Shown in pieces: positions 33,218-46,734 of a stretch of 64,000 nt of DNA. The position numbers were made by a program, and so were the translations under genes. A model generated the notes under the pieces. That model did no database searches and was not told where the DNA came from. It saw nothing but the letters and a program-made list of their open reading frames with translations. The stretch is from Bolinopsis microptera (Eukaryota; Ctenophora; Tentaculata; Lobata; Bolinopsidae). How positions within the stretch are numbered: position 1 is the stretch's first letter; each line of letters opens with the position of its first letter. Where the stretch lies: positions 25,571,799 through 25,635,798 of the forward strand of contig NC_087072.1 in the NCBI RefSeq assembly GCF_026151205.1, in the 5' to 3' direction.

Positions 33218-33466
33218 TTAGTTCAGGTTAATAAACGTCTTCTTTGCTAGATAGGGAAGAAACCACAAATAATCATTAATCATTATGTTTACTTTATTTT
33301 CTAAATAATTATTTCCTTCAATTCTACTTATCACCTCATCACACACTTTCCAGAGATGATGAACACAATAAATTTTTGTATCACGTCGTGACCCCCACGG
33401 TCGTTTCACTGTATCGTCCTGAGGATACAGGGGGAGCAACGCACTCGTGCGCGGCGGGTCATACAA
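33218..33466 (-). other. Possible coding exon, not recognised
   Basis: An 82-codon minus-strand frame whose second half (TKIYCVHHLWKVCDEVISRI, then VNIMINDYLWFL) looks protein-like, with only a faint likeness to the end of queuosine-salvage (DUF2419) proteins. The first 25 codons fall inside a dispersed GC-rich repeat (from about 33415), so any true exon would start later. No partner exon was found. Confidence 0.2.
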
Positions 33467-33980
33467 CGTATGACAACTAACTGCTAGGCTGCCAACTGTT
33501 GCTCACTGCTGCAGTTAGTTAGCAGCAGTTTTATGCATGTTTTACTGTGTACTGCGTAGCGCACGACGCGTTCACATAGTACATGTATAGCCATGTGTCT
33601 AAACATACTGCGTGACGCGCTTGTTTCACGCGCTTATACTGCAAGCAAGAGGGCTCTGGTTAGAGCAACACGACGCGCGCAACTTTTGAAAACGGCTGCT
33701 CACTGCCGCTAACTGCTGCCCACTGCTGCTAACTGCTCCAAATAGCGCGTGCTTGTAAAACGATATTTCAGCTGTTCATGCTTTAGGATTCGAGTCAGTT
33801 TTTGTTTTAAAGTAATTGTGAAAATAGTATCAAGTATAAATATTTAAAATACAGATAATTTAACAATAATTAAATGTTTTCAATCCCTCACAGCTTGTAG
33901 CGCGATGCGTTACTAGTGTGCCGCGCCGAGCTGAGATGAATTGACATCGTCAATTAACTCACAGCTAGCTCGTATCGGTT
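33415..33980. repeat. GC-rich dispersed repeat, copy 1
   Basis: Contains GCGCGGCGGGTCATAC, AACGTATGACAAC, repeats of CTAACTGCTGC and CGCGTAGCGCACGACGCG, and ends near GCGATGCGTTACTAGTGTGC and TTGACATCGTCAAT. The same ordered motifs recur at 46735-47260. The entry motif (CCTGAGGATACAGGGGGA, then CGCACTCGTGCGCGGCGGG) is repeated at 34068-34109, immediately before the 91-bp satellite. Confidence 0.65.
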
Positions 33981-34109
33981 CATAGTATAGTTATAGTACT
34001 AAATGCATACGTTGCGATATGTGGTTGCGATTAACGTTATATATTTGATGCAAGACTCCTTTATCGTCCTGACGATACAGGGGGAACCGCGCACTCGTGC
34101 GCGGCGGGG

Positions 34110-37100
34110 GCTAATATTAAATACTAGTGGACTCTATGCAGGTCTCCCAGCGCCCCTAATTTTACTGATCTGGAGGTCACATTTTATTGAGCCAGTACAG
34201 GCTAATATTAAATACTAGTGGACTCTATGCAGGTCTCCCAGCGCCCCTAATTTTACTGATCTGGAGGTCACATTTTATTGAGCCAGTACAGGCTAATATT
34301 AAATACTAGTGGACTCTATGCAGGTCTCTCAGCGCCCCTAATTTTACTGATCTGGAGGTCACATTTTATTGAGCCAGTACAGGCTAATATTAAATACTAG
34401 TGGACTCTATGCAGGTCTCCCAGTGCCCCTAATTTTACTGATCTGGAGGTCACATTTTATTGAGCCAGTACAGGCTAATATTAAATACTAGTGGACTCTA
34501 TGCAGGTCTCCCAGCGCCCCTAATTTTACTGATCTGGAGGTCACATTTTATTGAGCCAGTACAGGCTAATATTAAATACTAGTGGACTCTATGCAGGTCT
34601 CCCAGCGCCCCTAATTTTACTGATCTGGAGGTCACATTTTATTGAGCCAGTACAGGCTAATATTAAATACTAGTGGACTCTATGCAGGTCTCCCAGCGCC
34701 CCTAATTTTACTGATCTGGAGGTCACATTTTATTGAGCCAGTACAGGCTAATATTAAATACTAGTGGACTCTATGCAGGTCTCCCAGCGCCCCTAATTTT
34801 ACTGATCTGGAGGTCACATTTTATTGAGCCAGTACAGGCTAATATTAAATACTAGTGGACTCTATGCAGGTCTCCCAGTGCCCCTAATTTTGCTGATCTG
34901 GAGGTCACATTTTATTGAGCCTATGCAGTATATGCAATTCTGTTTTAGACATTGAATTTATTTAAAAAAGGTCTCAGCGCCCCTAATTTTACTGATCTGG
35001 AGGTCACATTTTATTGAGCCAGTACAGGCTAATATTAAATACTAGTGGACTCTATGCAGGTCTCCCAGTGCCCCTAATTTTACTGATCTGGAGGTCACAT
35101 TTTATTGAGCCAGTACAGGCTAATATTAAATACTAGTGGACTCTATGCAGGTCTCCCAGCGCCCCTAATTTTACTGATCTGGAGGTCACATTTTATTGAG
35201 CCAGTACAGGCTAATATTAAATACTAGTGGACTCTATGCAGGTCTCCCAGCGCCCCTAATTTTACTGATCTGGAGGTCACATTTTATTGAGCCAGTACAG
35301 GCTAATATTAAATACTAGTGGACTCTATGCAGGTCTCTCAGCGCCCCTAATTTTACTGATCTGGAGGTCACATTTTATTGAGCCAGTACAGGCTAATATT
35401 AAATACTAGTGGACTCTATGCAGGTCTCCCAGTGCCCCTAATTTTACTGATCTGGAGGTCACATTTTATTGAGCCAGTACAGGCTAATATTAAATACTAG
35501 TGGACTCTATGCAGGTCTCCCAGCGCCCCTAATTTTACTGATCTGGAGGTCACATTTTATTGAGCCAGTACAGGCTAATATTAAATACTAGTGGACTCTA
35601 TGCAGGTCTCCCAGCGCCCCTAATTTTACTGATCTGGAGGTCACATTTTATTGAGCCAGTACAGGCTAATATTAAATACTAGTGGACTCTATGCAGGTCT
35701 CCCAGCGCCCCTAATTTTACTGATCTGGAGGTCACATTTTATTGAGCCAGTACAGGCTAATATTAAATACTAGTGGACTCTATGCAGGTCTCCCAGTGCC
35801 CCTAATTTTACTGATCTGGAGGTCACATTTTATTGAGCCAGTACAGGCTAATATTAAATACTAGTGGACTCTATGCAGGTCTCCCAGCGCCCCTAATTTT
35901 ACTGATCTGGAGGTCACATTTTATTGAGCCAGTACAGGCTAATATTAAATACTAGTGGACTCTATGCAGGTCTCCCAGCGCCCCTAATTTTACTGATCTG
36001 GAGGTCACATTTTATTGAGCCAGTACAGGCTAATATTAAATACTAGTGGACTCTATGCAGGTCTCCCAGTGCCCCTAATTTTGCTGATCTGGAGGTCACA
36101 TTTTATTGAGCCTATGCAGTATATGCAATTCTGTTTTAGACATTGAATTTATTTAAAAAAGGTCTCAGCGCCCCTAATTTTACTGATCTGGAGGTCACAT
36201 TTTATTGAGCCAGTACAGGCTAATATTAAATACTAGTGGACTCTATGCAGGTCTCCCAGTGCCCCTAATTTTACTGATCTGGAGGTCACATTTTATTGAG
36301 CCAGTACAGGCTAATATTAAATACTAGTGGACTCTATGCAGGTCTCCCAGCGCCCCTAATTTTACTGATCTGGAGGTCACATTTTATTGAGCCAGTACAG
36401 GCTAATATTAAATACTAGTGGACTCTATGCAGGTCTCCCAGCGCCCCTAATTTTACTGATCTGGAGGTCACATTTTATTGAGCCAGTACAGGCTAATATT
36501 AAATACTAGTGGACTCTATGCAGGTCTCTCAGCGCCCCTAATTTTACTGATCTGGAGGTCACATTTTATTGAGCCAGTACAGGCTAATATTAAATACTAG
36601 TGGACTCTATGCAGGTCTCCCAGTGCCCCTAATTTTACTGATCTGGAGGTCACATTTTATTGAGCCAGTACAGGCTAATATTAAATACTAGTGGACTCTA
36701 TGCAGGTCTCCCAGCGCCCCTAATTTTACTGATCTGGAGGTCACATTTTATTGAGCCAGTACAGGCTAATATTAAATACTAGTGGACTCTATGCAGGTCT
36801 CCCAGCGCCCCTAATTTTACTGATCTGGAGGTCACATTTTATTGAGCCAGTACAGGCTAATATTAAATACTAGTGGACTCTATGCAGGTCTCCCAGCGCC
36901 CCTAATTTTACTGATCTGGAGGTCACATTTTATTGAGCCAGTACAGGCTAATATTAAATACTAGTGGACTCTATGCAGGTCTCCCAGTGCCCCTAATTTT
37001 ACTGATCTGGAGGTCACATTTTATTGAGCCAGTACAGGCTAATATTAAATACTAGTGGACTCTATGCAGGTCTCCCAGCGCCCCTAATTTTACTGATCTG

Positions 37101-40100
37101 GAGGTCACATTTTATTGAGCCAGTACAGGCTAATATTAAATACTAGTGGACTCTATGCAGGTCTCCCAGCGCCCCTAATTTTACTGATCTGGAGGTCACA
37201 TTTTATTGAGCCAGTACAGGCTAATATTAAATACTAGTGGACTCTATGCAGGTCTCCCAGTGCCCCTAATTTTGCTGATCTGGAGGTCACATTTTATTGA
37301 GCCTATGCAGTATATGCAATTCTGTTTTAGACATTGAATTTATTTAAAAAGGTCTCAGCGCCCCTAATTTTACTGATCTGGAGGTCACATTTTATTGAGC
37401 CAGTACAGGCTAATATTAAATACTAGTGGACTCTATGCAGGTCTCCCAGTGCCCCTAATTTTACTGATCTGGAGGTCACATTTTATTGAGCCAGTACAGG
37501 CTAATATTAAATACTAGTGGACTCTATGCAGGTCTCCCAGCGCCCCTAATTTTACTGATCTGGAGGTCACATTTTATTGAGCCAGTACAGGCTAATATTA
37601 AATACTAGTGGACTCTATGCAGGTCTCCCAGCGCCCCTAATTTTACTGATCTGGAGGTCACATTTTATTGAGCCAGTACAGGCTAATATTAAATACTAGT
37701 GGACTCTATGCAGGTCTCTCAGCGCCCCTAATTTTACTGATCTGGAGGTCACATTTTATTGAGCCAGTACAGGCTAATATTAAATACTAGTGGACTCTAT
37801 GCAGGTCTCCCAGTGCCCCTAATTTTACTGATCTGGAGGTCACATTTTATTGAGCCAGTACAGGCTAATATTAAATACTAGTGGACTCTATGCAGGTCTC
37901 CCAGCGCCCCTAATTTTACTGATCTGGAGGTCACATTTTATTGAGCCAGTACAGGCTAATATTAAATACTAGTGGACTCTATGCAGGTCTCCCAGCGCCC
38001 CTAATTTTACTGATCTGGAGGTCACATTTTATTGAGCCAGTACAGGCTAATATTAAATACTAGTGGACTCTATGCAGGTCTCCCAGCGCCCCTAATTTTA
38101 CTGATCTGGAGGTCACATTTTATTGAGCCAGTACAGGCTAATATTAAATACTAGTGGACTCTATGCAGGTCTCCCAGTGCCCCTAATTTTACTGATCTGG
38201 AGGTCACATTTTATTGAGCCAGTACAGGCTAATATTAAATACTAGTGGACTCTATGCAGGTCTCCCAGCGCCCCTAATTTTACTGATCTGGAGGTCACAT
38301 TTTATTGAGCCAGTACAGGCTAATATTAAATACTAGTGGACTCTATGCAGGTCTCCCAGCGCCCCTAATTTTACTGATCTGGAGGGTCACATTTTATTGA
38401 GCCAGTACAGGCTAATATTAAATACTAGTGGACTCTATGCAGGTCTCCCAGTGCCCCTAATTTTGCTGATCTGGAGGTCACATTTTATTGAGCCTATGCA
38501 GTATATGCAATTCTGTTTTAGACATTGAATTTATTTAAAAAAGGTCTCAGCGCCCCTAATTTACTGATCTGGAGGTCACATTTTATTGAGCCAGTACAGG
38601 CTAATATTAAATACTAGTGGACTCTATGCAGGTCTCCCAGTGCCCCTAATTTTACTGATCTGGAGGTCACATTTTATTGAGCCAGTACAGGCTAATATTA
38701 AATACTAGTGGACTCTATGCAGGTCTCCCAGCGCCCCTAATTTTACTGATCTGGAGGTCACATTTTATTGAGCCAGTACAGGCTAATATTAAATACTAGT
38801 GGACTCTATGCAGGTCTCCCAGCGCCCCTAATTTTACTGATCTGGAGGTCACATTTTATTGAGCCAGTACAGGCTAATATTAAATACTAGTGGACTCTAT
38901 GCAGGTCTCTCAGCGCCCCTAATTTTACTGATCTGGAGGTCACATTTTATTGAGCCAGTACAGGCTAATATTAAATACTAGTGGACTCTATGCAGGTCTC
39001 CCAGTGCCCCTAATTTTTACTGATCTGGAGGTCACATTTTATTGAGCCAGTACAGGCTAATATTAAATACTAGTGGACTCTATGCAGGTCTCCAGCGCCC
39101 CTAATTTTACTGATCTGGAGGTCACATTTTATTGAGCCAGTACAGGCTAATATTAAATACTAGTGGACTCTATGCAGGTCTCCCAGCGCCCCTAATTTTA
39201 CTGATCTGGAGGTCACATTTTATTGAGCCAGTACAGGCTAATATTAAATACTAGTGGACTCTATGCAGGTCTCCCAGCGCCCCTAATTTTACTGATCTGG
39301 AGGTCACATTTTATTGAGCCAGTACAGGCTAATATTAAATACTAGTGGACTCTATGCAGGTCTCCCAGTGCCCCTAATTTTACTGATCTGGAGGTCACAT
39401 TTTATTGAGCCAGTACAGGCTAATATTAAATACTAGTGGACTCTATGCAGGTCTCCCAGCGCCCTAATTTTACTGATCTGGAGGTCACATTTTATTGAGC
39501 CAGTACAGGCTAATATTAAATACTAGTGGACTCTATGCAGGTCTCCCAGCGCCCCTAATTTTACTGATCTGGAGGTCACATTTTATTGAGCCAGTACAGG
39601 CTAATATTAAATACTAGTGGACTCTATGCAGGTCTCCCAGTGCCCCTAATTTTGCTGATCTGGAGGTCACATTTTATTGAGCCTATGCAGTATATGCAAT
39701 TCTGTTTTAGACATTGAATTTATTTAAAAAAGGTCTCAGCGCCCCTAATTTTACTGATCTGGAGGTCACATTTTATTGAGCCAGTACAGGCTAATATTAA
39801 ATACTAGTGGACTCTATGCAGGTCTCCCAGCGCCCCTAATTTTACTGATCTGGAGGTCACATTTTATTGAGCCAGTACAGGCTAATATTAAATACTAGTG
39901 GACTCTATGCAGGTCTCCCAGTGCCCCTAATTTTACTGATCTGGAGGTCACATTTTATTGAGCCAGTACAGGCTAATATTAAATACTAGTGGACTCTATG
40001 CAGGTCTCCCAGCGCCCCTAATTTTACTGATCTGGAGGTCACATTTTATTGAGCCAGTACAGGCTAATATTAAATACTAGTGGACTCTATGCAGGTCGCC

Positions 40101-40293
40101 CAGCGCCCCTAATTTTACTGATCTGGAGGTCACATTTTATTGAGCCAGTACAGGCTAATATTAATACTATAGTGGACTCTATGCAGGTCTCCCAGTGCCC
40201 TAATTTTGCTGATCTGGAGGTCACATTTTATTGAGCCTATGCAGTATATGCAATTCTGTTTTAGACATTGAATTTATTTAAAAAGGTCTCACC
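34110..40293. repeat. 91-bp satellite with 1.19-kb higher-order repeat, about 68 units
   Basis: The unit begins GCTAATATTAAATACTAGTG and ends TTGAGCCAGTACAG. Every thirteenth unit is a 99-bp variant containing GCCTATGCAGTATATGC and ATTGAATTTATTTAAAAAA (at about 34920, 36111, 37303, 38492 and 39682, then the array's right edge at 40235). Between variants the order of CAGCG, CAGTG and CTCTCAG unit types is the same in each block, so the 12+1 block itself was duplicated. The left edge abuts a GCGCGGCGGGGG motif; the right edge ends in the variant unit. No coding function; reading frames over it are incidental. Confidence 0.95.
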
Positions 40294-40584
40294 CTCTAAA
40301 AAACTCCATTGGAAATGTTTCTATTAATTTCACATTGGAAAACTTTCATTGTGTTTGACCTCAACTTAGATGTATTTGTTTTTTTGCTATTTTTTAGCAA
40401 CTCCAATTCTCTTTTGTAGAGCTGATTCTTGTTATATATAGAAGTACACTCGATACAGTTATCTTATATAAGAAATATATTGGACTGCCAAACTACTGGT
40501 ATATATCATTATATTGGGAAGAAAAATAATACAAGTTAGTATTCTTTTAAAAAATAACTGTTCATAACATTTACTTCATTTTAG

Positions 40585-40683
40585 GTATGTGTGGAATCAT
40601 CAGAACTGAATAATGGACCAGAGAATTCAGAGATCTTTGGTTACCTGTTTCCGGTTTCGTCGGTTCACATTGCTGCGTTCTGA
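40585..40683 (+). CDS. Possible terminal exon of an unidentified gene
   Basis: Follows a good acceptor (CTTCATTTTAG) and reads VCVESSELNNGPENSEIFGY then LFPVSSVHIAAF and a stop, 32 codons. Amino-acid use looks coding and an upstream gene could span the satellite as an intron, but no donor exon in matching phase was found. It may equally be chance. Confidence 0.25.
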   Translation, partial: VCVESSELNNGPENSEIFGYLFPVSSVHIAAF

Positions 40684-41329
40684 CCTAGCTTCGCCTGCAT
40701 CAGTAGATCATATTATAATATGCAAGAAGACTAAAGTTAAAAGTTTGGGAATTTGAAAGAGCACATGGTCGTGTTTCGAGTGTTTTTTTCACGCGTGTGA
40801 TTGGCAGCCCACATAAAGGGTTACCACTAATGGGTGCATTGCAAGTTGTCAATGCTGAAGCTATTTTTCGTCAGTGACTTTCCTTCTGCCTCATTGAGCA
40901 AAAACTGATAATAAAAAAGCAAGGAAACACAAAGGTTATTGGACTCCATATAAAAACATTGAAAACAGATATGACTGGCTTTAGGTTTAAGACGAAGTAT
41001 TTAAACCTCAAATTGTTATGATCAGGGTTAACAACTTCTATGATCCTTTATATAATAAATTAAAATTCAAAAAATATTAAAAACATTTTATATTTAAACT
41101 TATATAAAAATTCCGCTTTTTTTGATTGTAAATTCTGTTTTGTTTAAAACCCTTTTCCCCTAAAAATTATATAAAATCATTTTCTTCCCTTTTTATTGGT
41201 GTTGCAAACGATGAAACGATCACTAAATTTTGGCCATGTGAATTTTTTGGTTCACGAATAACACAAAATTACGTGTAGTTAAAATTTAAAATCAGCACTT
41301 ATATTTTTTTGTCCCCCTATCATTGTTTA

Positions 41330-44300
41330 CCCTGTCTTTACTGTTCCTACATTTTTTTTAGTAATTACCCCCCATCAGTATTAACTCTCGTCTTCATCAG
41401 TGTAACTACATTTTTTTTCTAGTTATTCTCCCACCAGTATCAAATCTCTGTCTCTCAGTTTAAACCCACATTTCTCTCAGTAGTTATTCTCCCACCATTT
41501 TAATCCGTCTTTATCAGGGTTTTTACATTTCTCTCAGCATTATTCTTCCCCCAGTATTAAATCTTGTCTTCGTCAGTGTTATCTTTATATCCCCCAGTAC
41601 TACCCCCCCCACCAGTATTAAATCCTGTCTTTATCAGTGTAACCTACATTTTCTCAAGTATCTTTCCCCTCAGTTTTAACTCTCTGTCGCATCAGTGTTT
41701 CTCTACATTTCTCTCAATTAGTTTTTCCCCACTCAGTATTAACTCTCGTCTTTTTTCAGTGTTACTCATATTTACCCCAGTAGTTTCCTCACATGAGATT
41801 AACTTCGTCTTGGCAGTGTTACCTATATTGCTCAGTAGTTATTTTTCCCACTCGTATTAACTCTCGTCTTCGCAGTGTTACTCTCATTTTGCTCAGAGTT
41901 ATTCTCCCCAGTTTCCACTTAGTACAATCTCGTCTTTCCGTGTTATTTACATTTCCCCAGTAGTTATTTCCCCTCAGTGTTTTAAATCTCTGTCTTCATC
42001 AGTTTACTCAGACATTTCCTCAGTAATTTTTCTCCCACCAGACAATCTCTGTCTTCATCATGAACCTACTTTCTCTCTATTATTCTCCCCCCTCAGTATT
42101 AACTCTCTTCTTTATCATGTTTCTCACTTTCTTCAGCATTATTCTTCCCCTCAGTAATTTTCCCAGTCTTCGTCATGTTACTCTATATTTACCAGTAGTT
42201 TTCTCCCACTCAGTATTTAAATCTCGTCTTCATCTTTTCTTTGTAGGGGCAGGGTTTTTTTACAAGGAATAATCAAAAAACCCTTAAGAGGACATTTAAG
42301 CCCCCGTGCTTACCCCGGGACATTAAACTGTAAGAAAACAAGGGTTAAGCCTTGTCCTCTCCACATTTGGAAAACGTTTGTTTCTTGTATAAACCCGGTC
42401 CCTTTGGGAAAGAAAATTTTCCCCTATTCTTTCCACGGGGTAGGAGTCAAAATATCCCCTCGTGGTAAGACCATTTCGGGGGACGACCCAAAAAAGTGGT
42501 TCTTGTCTCCCCTTTCATGAGACAGGTGGACGGTTTTTTGGGCCGTTGTCGGGTTTACTTATTTATGGGTAGTTTGTTCACAAAGTCCCCCGAGGAATTG
42601 TGTTGCTGTTCTTGTGCTCTCTTTGCCAAGTTTCGGGATTGTCTGGCGAATTTTTTTCCAACCGTTTTAAAGTGAGTGTGGGGTAAAATTTCCCTTTCCC
42701 TCATCTTCCGATGACTTATACCCGCAGGCTCCCTTCCATAATACTTTTTGGGATTGGTAGTTGCACTTGGCGGGGCCAGATTTTTGGGGGGCCCCTTTTT
42801 TTGGGAAAGAGTCTGCCCTTTTTTTGCCATGAGCCTTTGGGGGTGGTATCCATGAGAGGACTTTGATTGTCCCTTGCTATTTGGGTTTAGCTCCTTATAG
42901 CCGGGTGTGTTTAGATTGATTTGATGTTTTCCCTTGCCTTATTGTCGCCCGGCTATGATTTTGTTATTTTTCAGTTTTGGTCCAGATTCCCCAATATTTT
43001 GCCGCATGCCTACGGAAAGTTTTGGCCGGAAGCGGTTTAGTTTTATTCCCAGGTGGTTTGACTCCCCCACTGTGGGGTTTTCGTTGCCACAATTACACTC
43101 CGCCCCAACTTTTCATTCATTTTGGAGCCGCGTGTAAATTGTTAGTATTGGTGTCATTTTCGATTCCTCATACTCAAGAGTCGGGGAATTTTCTGTGTTT
43201 AAACCAATGTCAACATTCATGTGTTTTTTTGACTTGTCCCTTTAGAGTTGAGACTGATAGCCTTTAGTAACTGTTTATTAAATTTTGTGTGGGTGGTTAG
43301 GTTCCCTTTTTTGTTTACCCGCTCTATATCCATGGTTTTGGATTTGGTCGGGGAGCCGCTGCTCCCCCTTCCATCACCCGATCAAAGGATGATTCCGGTG
43401 ATGATGTCTATGCTGCTCCGGGGTCGAGGTAACCCTCCGTTTTGAGGATGTTCCCCACCGCTGTACACTGCTAAGGTTGTTAGGTTAGTTTTTTGGACCA
43501 CCATTGAGCCAATTGTCGCAGCGTAGAAGAAGGTCTGACAACGGCTGTATAAATATATACTCGTCTTCATCATGTTTCCTAGACATTCCTTCAGAATTAT
43601 TCTCCCCCTCGTATTTAACCTCTGTCTTCGTCAGTGTTACTCTAATTTTCCCCCAAGTATTCTTCCGCTCAGTATCAACCCCTGTTTCATCAGTGTTATT
43701 CTACATTTCCCTCATTTATTCTCCCACTCAGGTTAAATCTCTGTCTTCTCAATGTTTCTCTAGAATTTCCCTCATAATTTATTTTTCCACCAGTATCAAC
43801 TCTCTGCTTCTCAGTGAACCTACATTTTTTCAATTTTCCCACCAGTATTTTAATCTTGTCTTTATCGTGTTACTCTACATTTCTCTCAGCAGTATTTTCC
43901 ACCATATTAACTCCGCTTTGCAGTGTTACTTAATTTCCTCATATTATTTCCCCCAACTGTTAACTCCATCTTCATCAGTATTCTCTAACTTTCCTTCCAG
44001 AATTTTTTTTCCCACACTATTAACTCTCTGCCTTCATCAGGTTAAAACTACATTTTCCCCCATAGTTTTTCTCTCATTTTTGGTAACTCTCTGTCTTTAC
44101 AGTGTAATTACATTTCTCCAGAGTTATTCTCCCACTCATTTAACTCTCTGTCTTTATCAGTGTTTCCACATTTCTCTCCAGTTTTCTTTACCAGTATTAA
44201 CCTCTGCCTTGTCAGTTTTTCCTATATTTTCCCCCGTAGTTTTTCCCAAACGTGTTTAAACCCCTATCTTCTCAGTGTTTTAGACATTTTCCCTCAAATT

Positions 44301-44445
44301 ATTCTCCGACTCATATCAACTCCTGTTTCATCAGTGTAAATCACATTTTTCTCAGTATTTTTTCCCCACCAGTATTAACTCTCGCTTCACATGTTACTCT
44401 ACATTTTCTCACATTATTTTTCCACTCAGTATTAACTCTCTGACA
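41330..44445. repeat. Degenerate ~60-bp pyrimidine-rich tandem array, interrupted
   Basis: Recurrent motif: CAGTATTAACTCTCTGTCTT, CATCAGTGTTACTCTACATT, TCTCAGTAGTTATTCTCCCA. Unit length is about 56-62 with heavy indels. The block at 42241-43554 does not contain the unit and is richer in G and T. The open frame 43504-44259 is a by-product of stop-poor repeat sequence. Confidence 0.7.
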
Positions 44446-45199
44446 AGTGACAATAGTAACGCACTATTTTCTTCAAAAAAGTAGACCAAGGGTTTTCCCC
44501 TTTTCCTCTCCGAGAACAGAAAATACTCTCTGTCTTGTCAGGTTACTTATATTTAGCTCAGTAGTTACTCCTTACACATTATATTGCAAGGCAAATTTCG
44601 GGGAAACGAGTATTTTTTGTAGTAAAATTTTTAATATAAAGCACAAAATATTTTGTTTTTCTCTTTGGGTTTGATTTTTTAATAAAAAGCCGTAATTTTA
44701 GAAGGTAACGGGGAAACAAAGTGGCAAAGGGCGTTGAGGAGATTCCTGTGAAATCCTCTCACCAGTCTGAGCCCACCAACGAAAATCAGAGGACCAACTG
44801 CACCCCAGAAACTTCAGCAGGCTCACATCCCCTGCAGACATATTTTTCAAGCATCGATGATGGTTTTAATGAAATGGGAGGGCAACCCCGAAATTAAGAA
44901 ACATACCGTTCTTGTAAAAGAAAAGGCTGTTAAATTTTATCGTAGCATGTTTACTTCCAAATTTTAATGCAAAAAATTTTAGGTTATAACTCGTTCATGT
45001 CTATGGCCGTGCGTCCGCGGCGAGTAGGGGGGTTTGGACCTGCTTTAGAGAAAATATGAAGTTTCCACAGTAAATATTATTATCAATATCAAAGGCAGGC
45101 ATTACTTTTGACCCCCGAGGGGAGGGACCGTGTGGACTTGGTTGTTATCAGGGGTTTGGAAAACAAAGATAATTTTGTCGTTTTTAAACGGGTTATCAC

Positions 45200-45476
45200 C
45201 CGTGCGTAACGTTTTCCGTTGGCGCCCCCCCGCCCAAAAAAGCGCCCCCCTGTTGGCCCCCTCCCCTTTTGTGCCCCTCCCAAAATTTAACAAATTGCTG
45301 ATTTTAAAGAAAAAACGCCGGGAAAAAACTCTAAAAAAATGTGATCTAGAGCAAAAACGCGCAGTTTTGTAGTACTTTTTTAAGTTTTCGAAAAGTCCAC
45401 ATTCAAACGACGATTTGGCGCCCCCCCAAGACGGCGCCCCCCTGCACCGGGGGCAGCAGGGCCTTTTGTTACGCCA
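45200..45476. mobile_element. TIR element with GCGCCCCCC blocks, copy A
   Basis: Starts near GTGCGTAACG and ends GTTACGCCA; both ends are versions of CAGTGGCGTAAC in opposite orientation. It contains GGCGCCCCCC blocks, CCCCTGTTGGCCCC and an AT-rich core. A second copy of its left half is at 48025-48185. No coding capacity; superfamily not determined. Confidence 0.55.
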
Positions 45477-46734
45477 TGGGTTTCACTCCTGCATCAAGTC
45501 AAATCCATTTTGCAGGGTTTTTTCAAGGTTTTTCCCCATTGCTTTGCTTCCAATTCTTTTTAAAAAGTCAAAAATATAAAATCCGATATTATTTTTTCAG
45601 GGAAAGGGTATTGGGGGTTGGCCGCTGATGCAGAGTAAAAAAATGCCGATTTTCCAGCATCAAAGACGAGGGGAAGAATAAAGAGATGAGGTTTGGGGAA
45701 ATGGGGATAAAAGAAAGAAGAAAGGGGAAAAGACATATAAAGGGATTGGCGGGAGCTTCAAACAGAATATTTCCTCGTTAAGTCCCGAGTTTGACGTATG
45801 GCGATGTGTCCGTGCATTAATTAATAAAAACTGCAGAACCCCCATGATGTGGCATCCCATATTTCAAAAAAACTAAATTTGAAAAAATAGATAATTAGTT
45901 TGAATTAAAATTTCTTTAAAAGCCGGCAATCATTTTAATATTTGATATTAAACTAAATATTATGATATTTTCCGTCAACTATTCGATCTGTCACCATCCC
46001 TATTCAATCGTCTCAACGTTATTCTCTGTTTTTAAATATTCAACTCTGTCTCGTTTCATTTTTTTGTTTAACTATTTTAATCTTTGTCTCAGCGTTCATT
46101 TTCTGTCTCGACTTCATTTTTCCCTCTGACTATTTAATTGTCTCAATGTCTTCTCGTCTCGACTTCATTCTGGCTCCATTTAATCTGTCTCAATGTTCTT
46201 CTCGTTCGACGTTCATTCTCCCTCTCAATATTTCTGTCTCAATTCTTAGGTTTAAAAATATTCAACCTTCTCAGTGATCATTTCGTTAAAAAAAAATCAC
46301 TGTTTATTCCCGCCGACGTTATTTCCCCTCTCATTATTTAATCCTCCTCGGTTCTTCCATTTTAGAGTTATTTTTTGTCTTACCCTTTTTAAACTTTCTC
46401 GGTGTTATTCCTGCTACTGTTAATTTTTTGCTCACTGCCATTCCTGTCTCGCGTCAAAACTTCATGTTTTCATGTTTTTTCAAAGTGTTACAGGACAAAG
46501 GGGACCGAATATATTGTTTTAAAATAAAAAGCTTTTTTGTCCGCTTTATTAAGTGTATTAAAACTTACAACACCCTGATTATAAATTTTTGATTTTGTTA
46601 CAAAAAAAATTTGGACAGGAATTTGATGGTTTTTTCTAATAATACAAAGATACAAAGTGAGGGGGACATTAAAAATTTTTTAATTGCCCGCGCATTTTTA
46701 CTTTGCCGCGGCTCCACTAGTTTTTAACGTCTAC

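Larger units (their letters stand above)
40700..46730. other. Gene-poor, degenerate, noisy-looking stretch
   Basis: Holds a roughly 60-bp pyrimidine-rich degenerate array (41330-42240 and 43555-44445) split by 1.3 kb of unusual G/T-rich sequence, homopolymer-rich text, and TIR elements near 45.2 kb. A 60-codon open stretch at about 44715-44898 (contains SSHQSEPTNENQ and YFSSIDDGFNEMGG) has coding-like composition but no ATG or clean acceptor. Nothing else can be supported. Confidence 0.4.

Noticed and set aside
43504-44259. 251-codon open frame, the longest in the window
   Set aside because: Falls entirely in the degenerate pyrimidine-rich array; Ser/Phe/Leu-only composition repeats with the unit.
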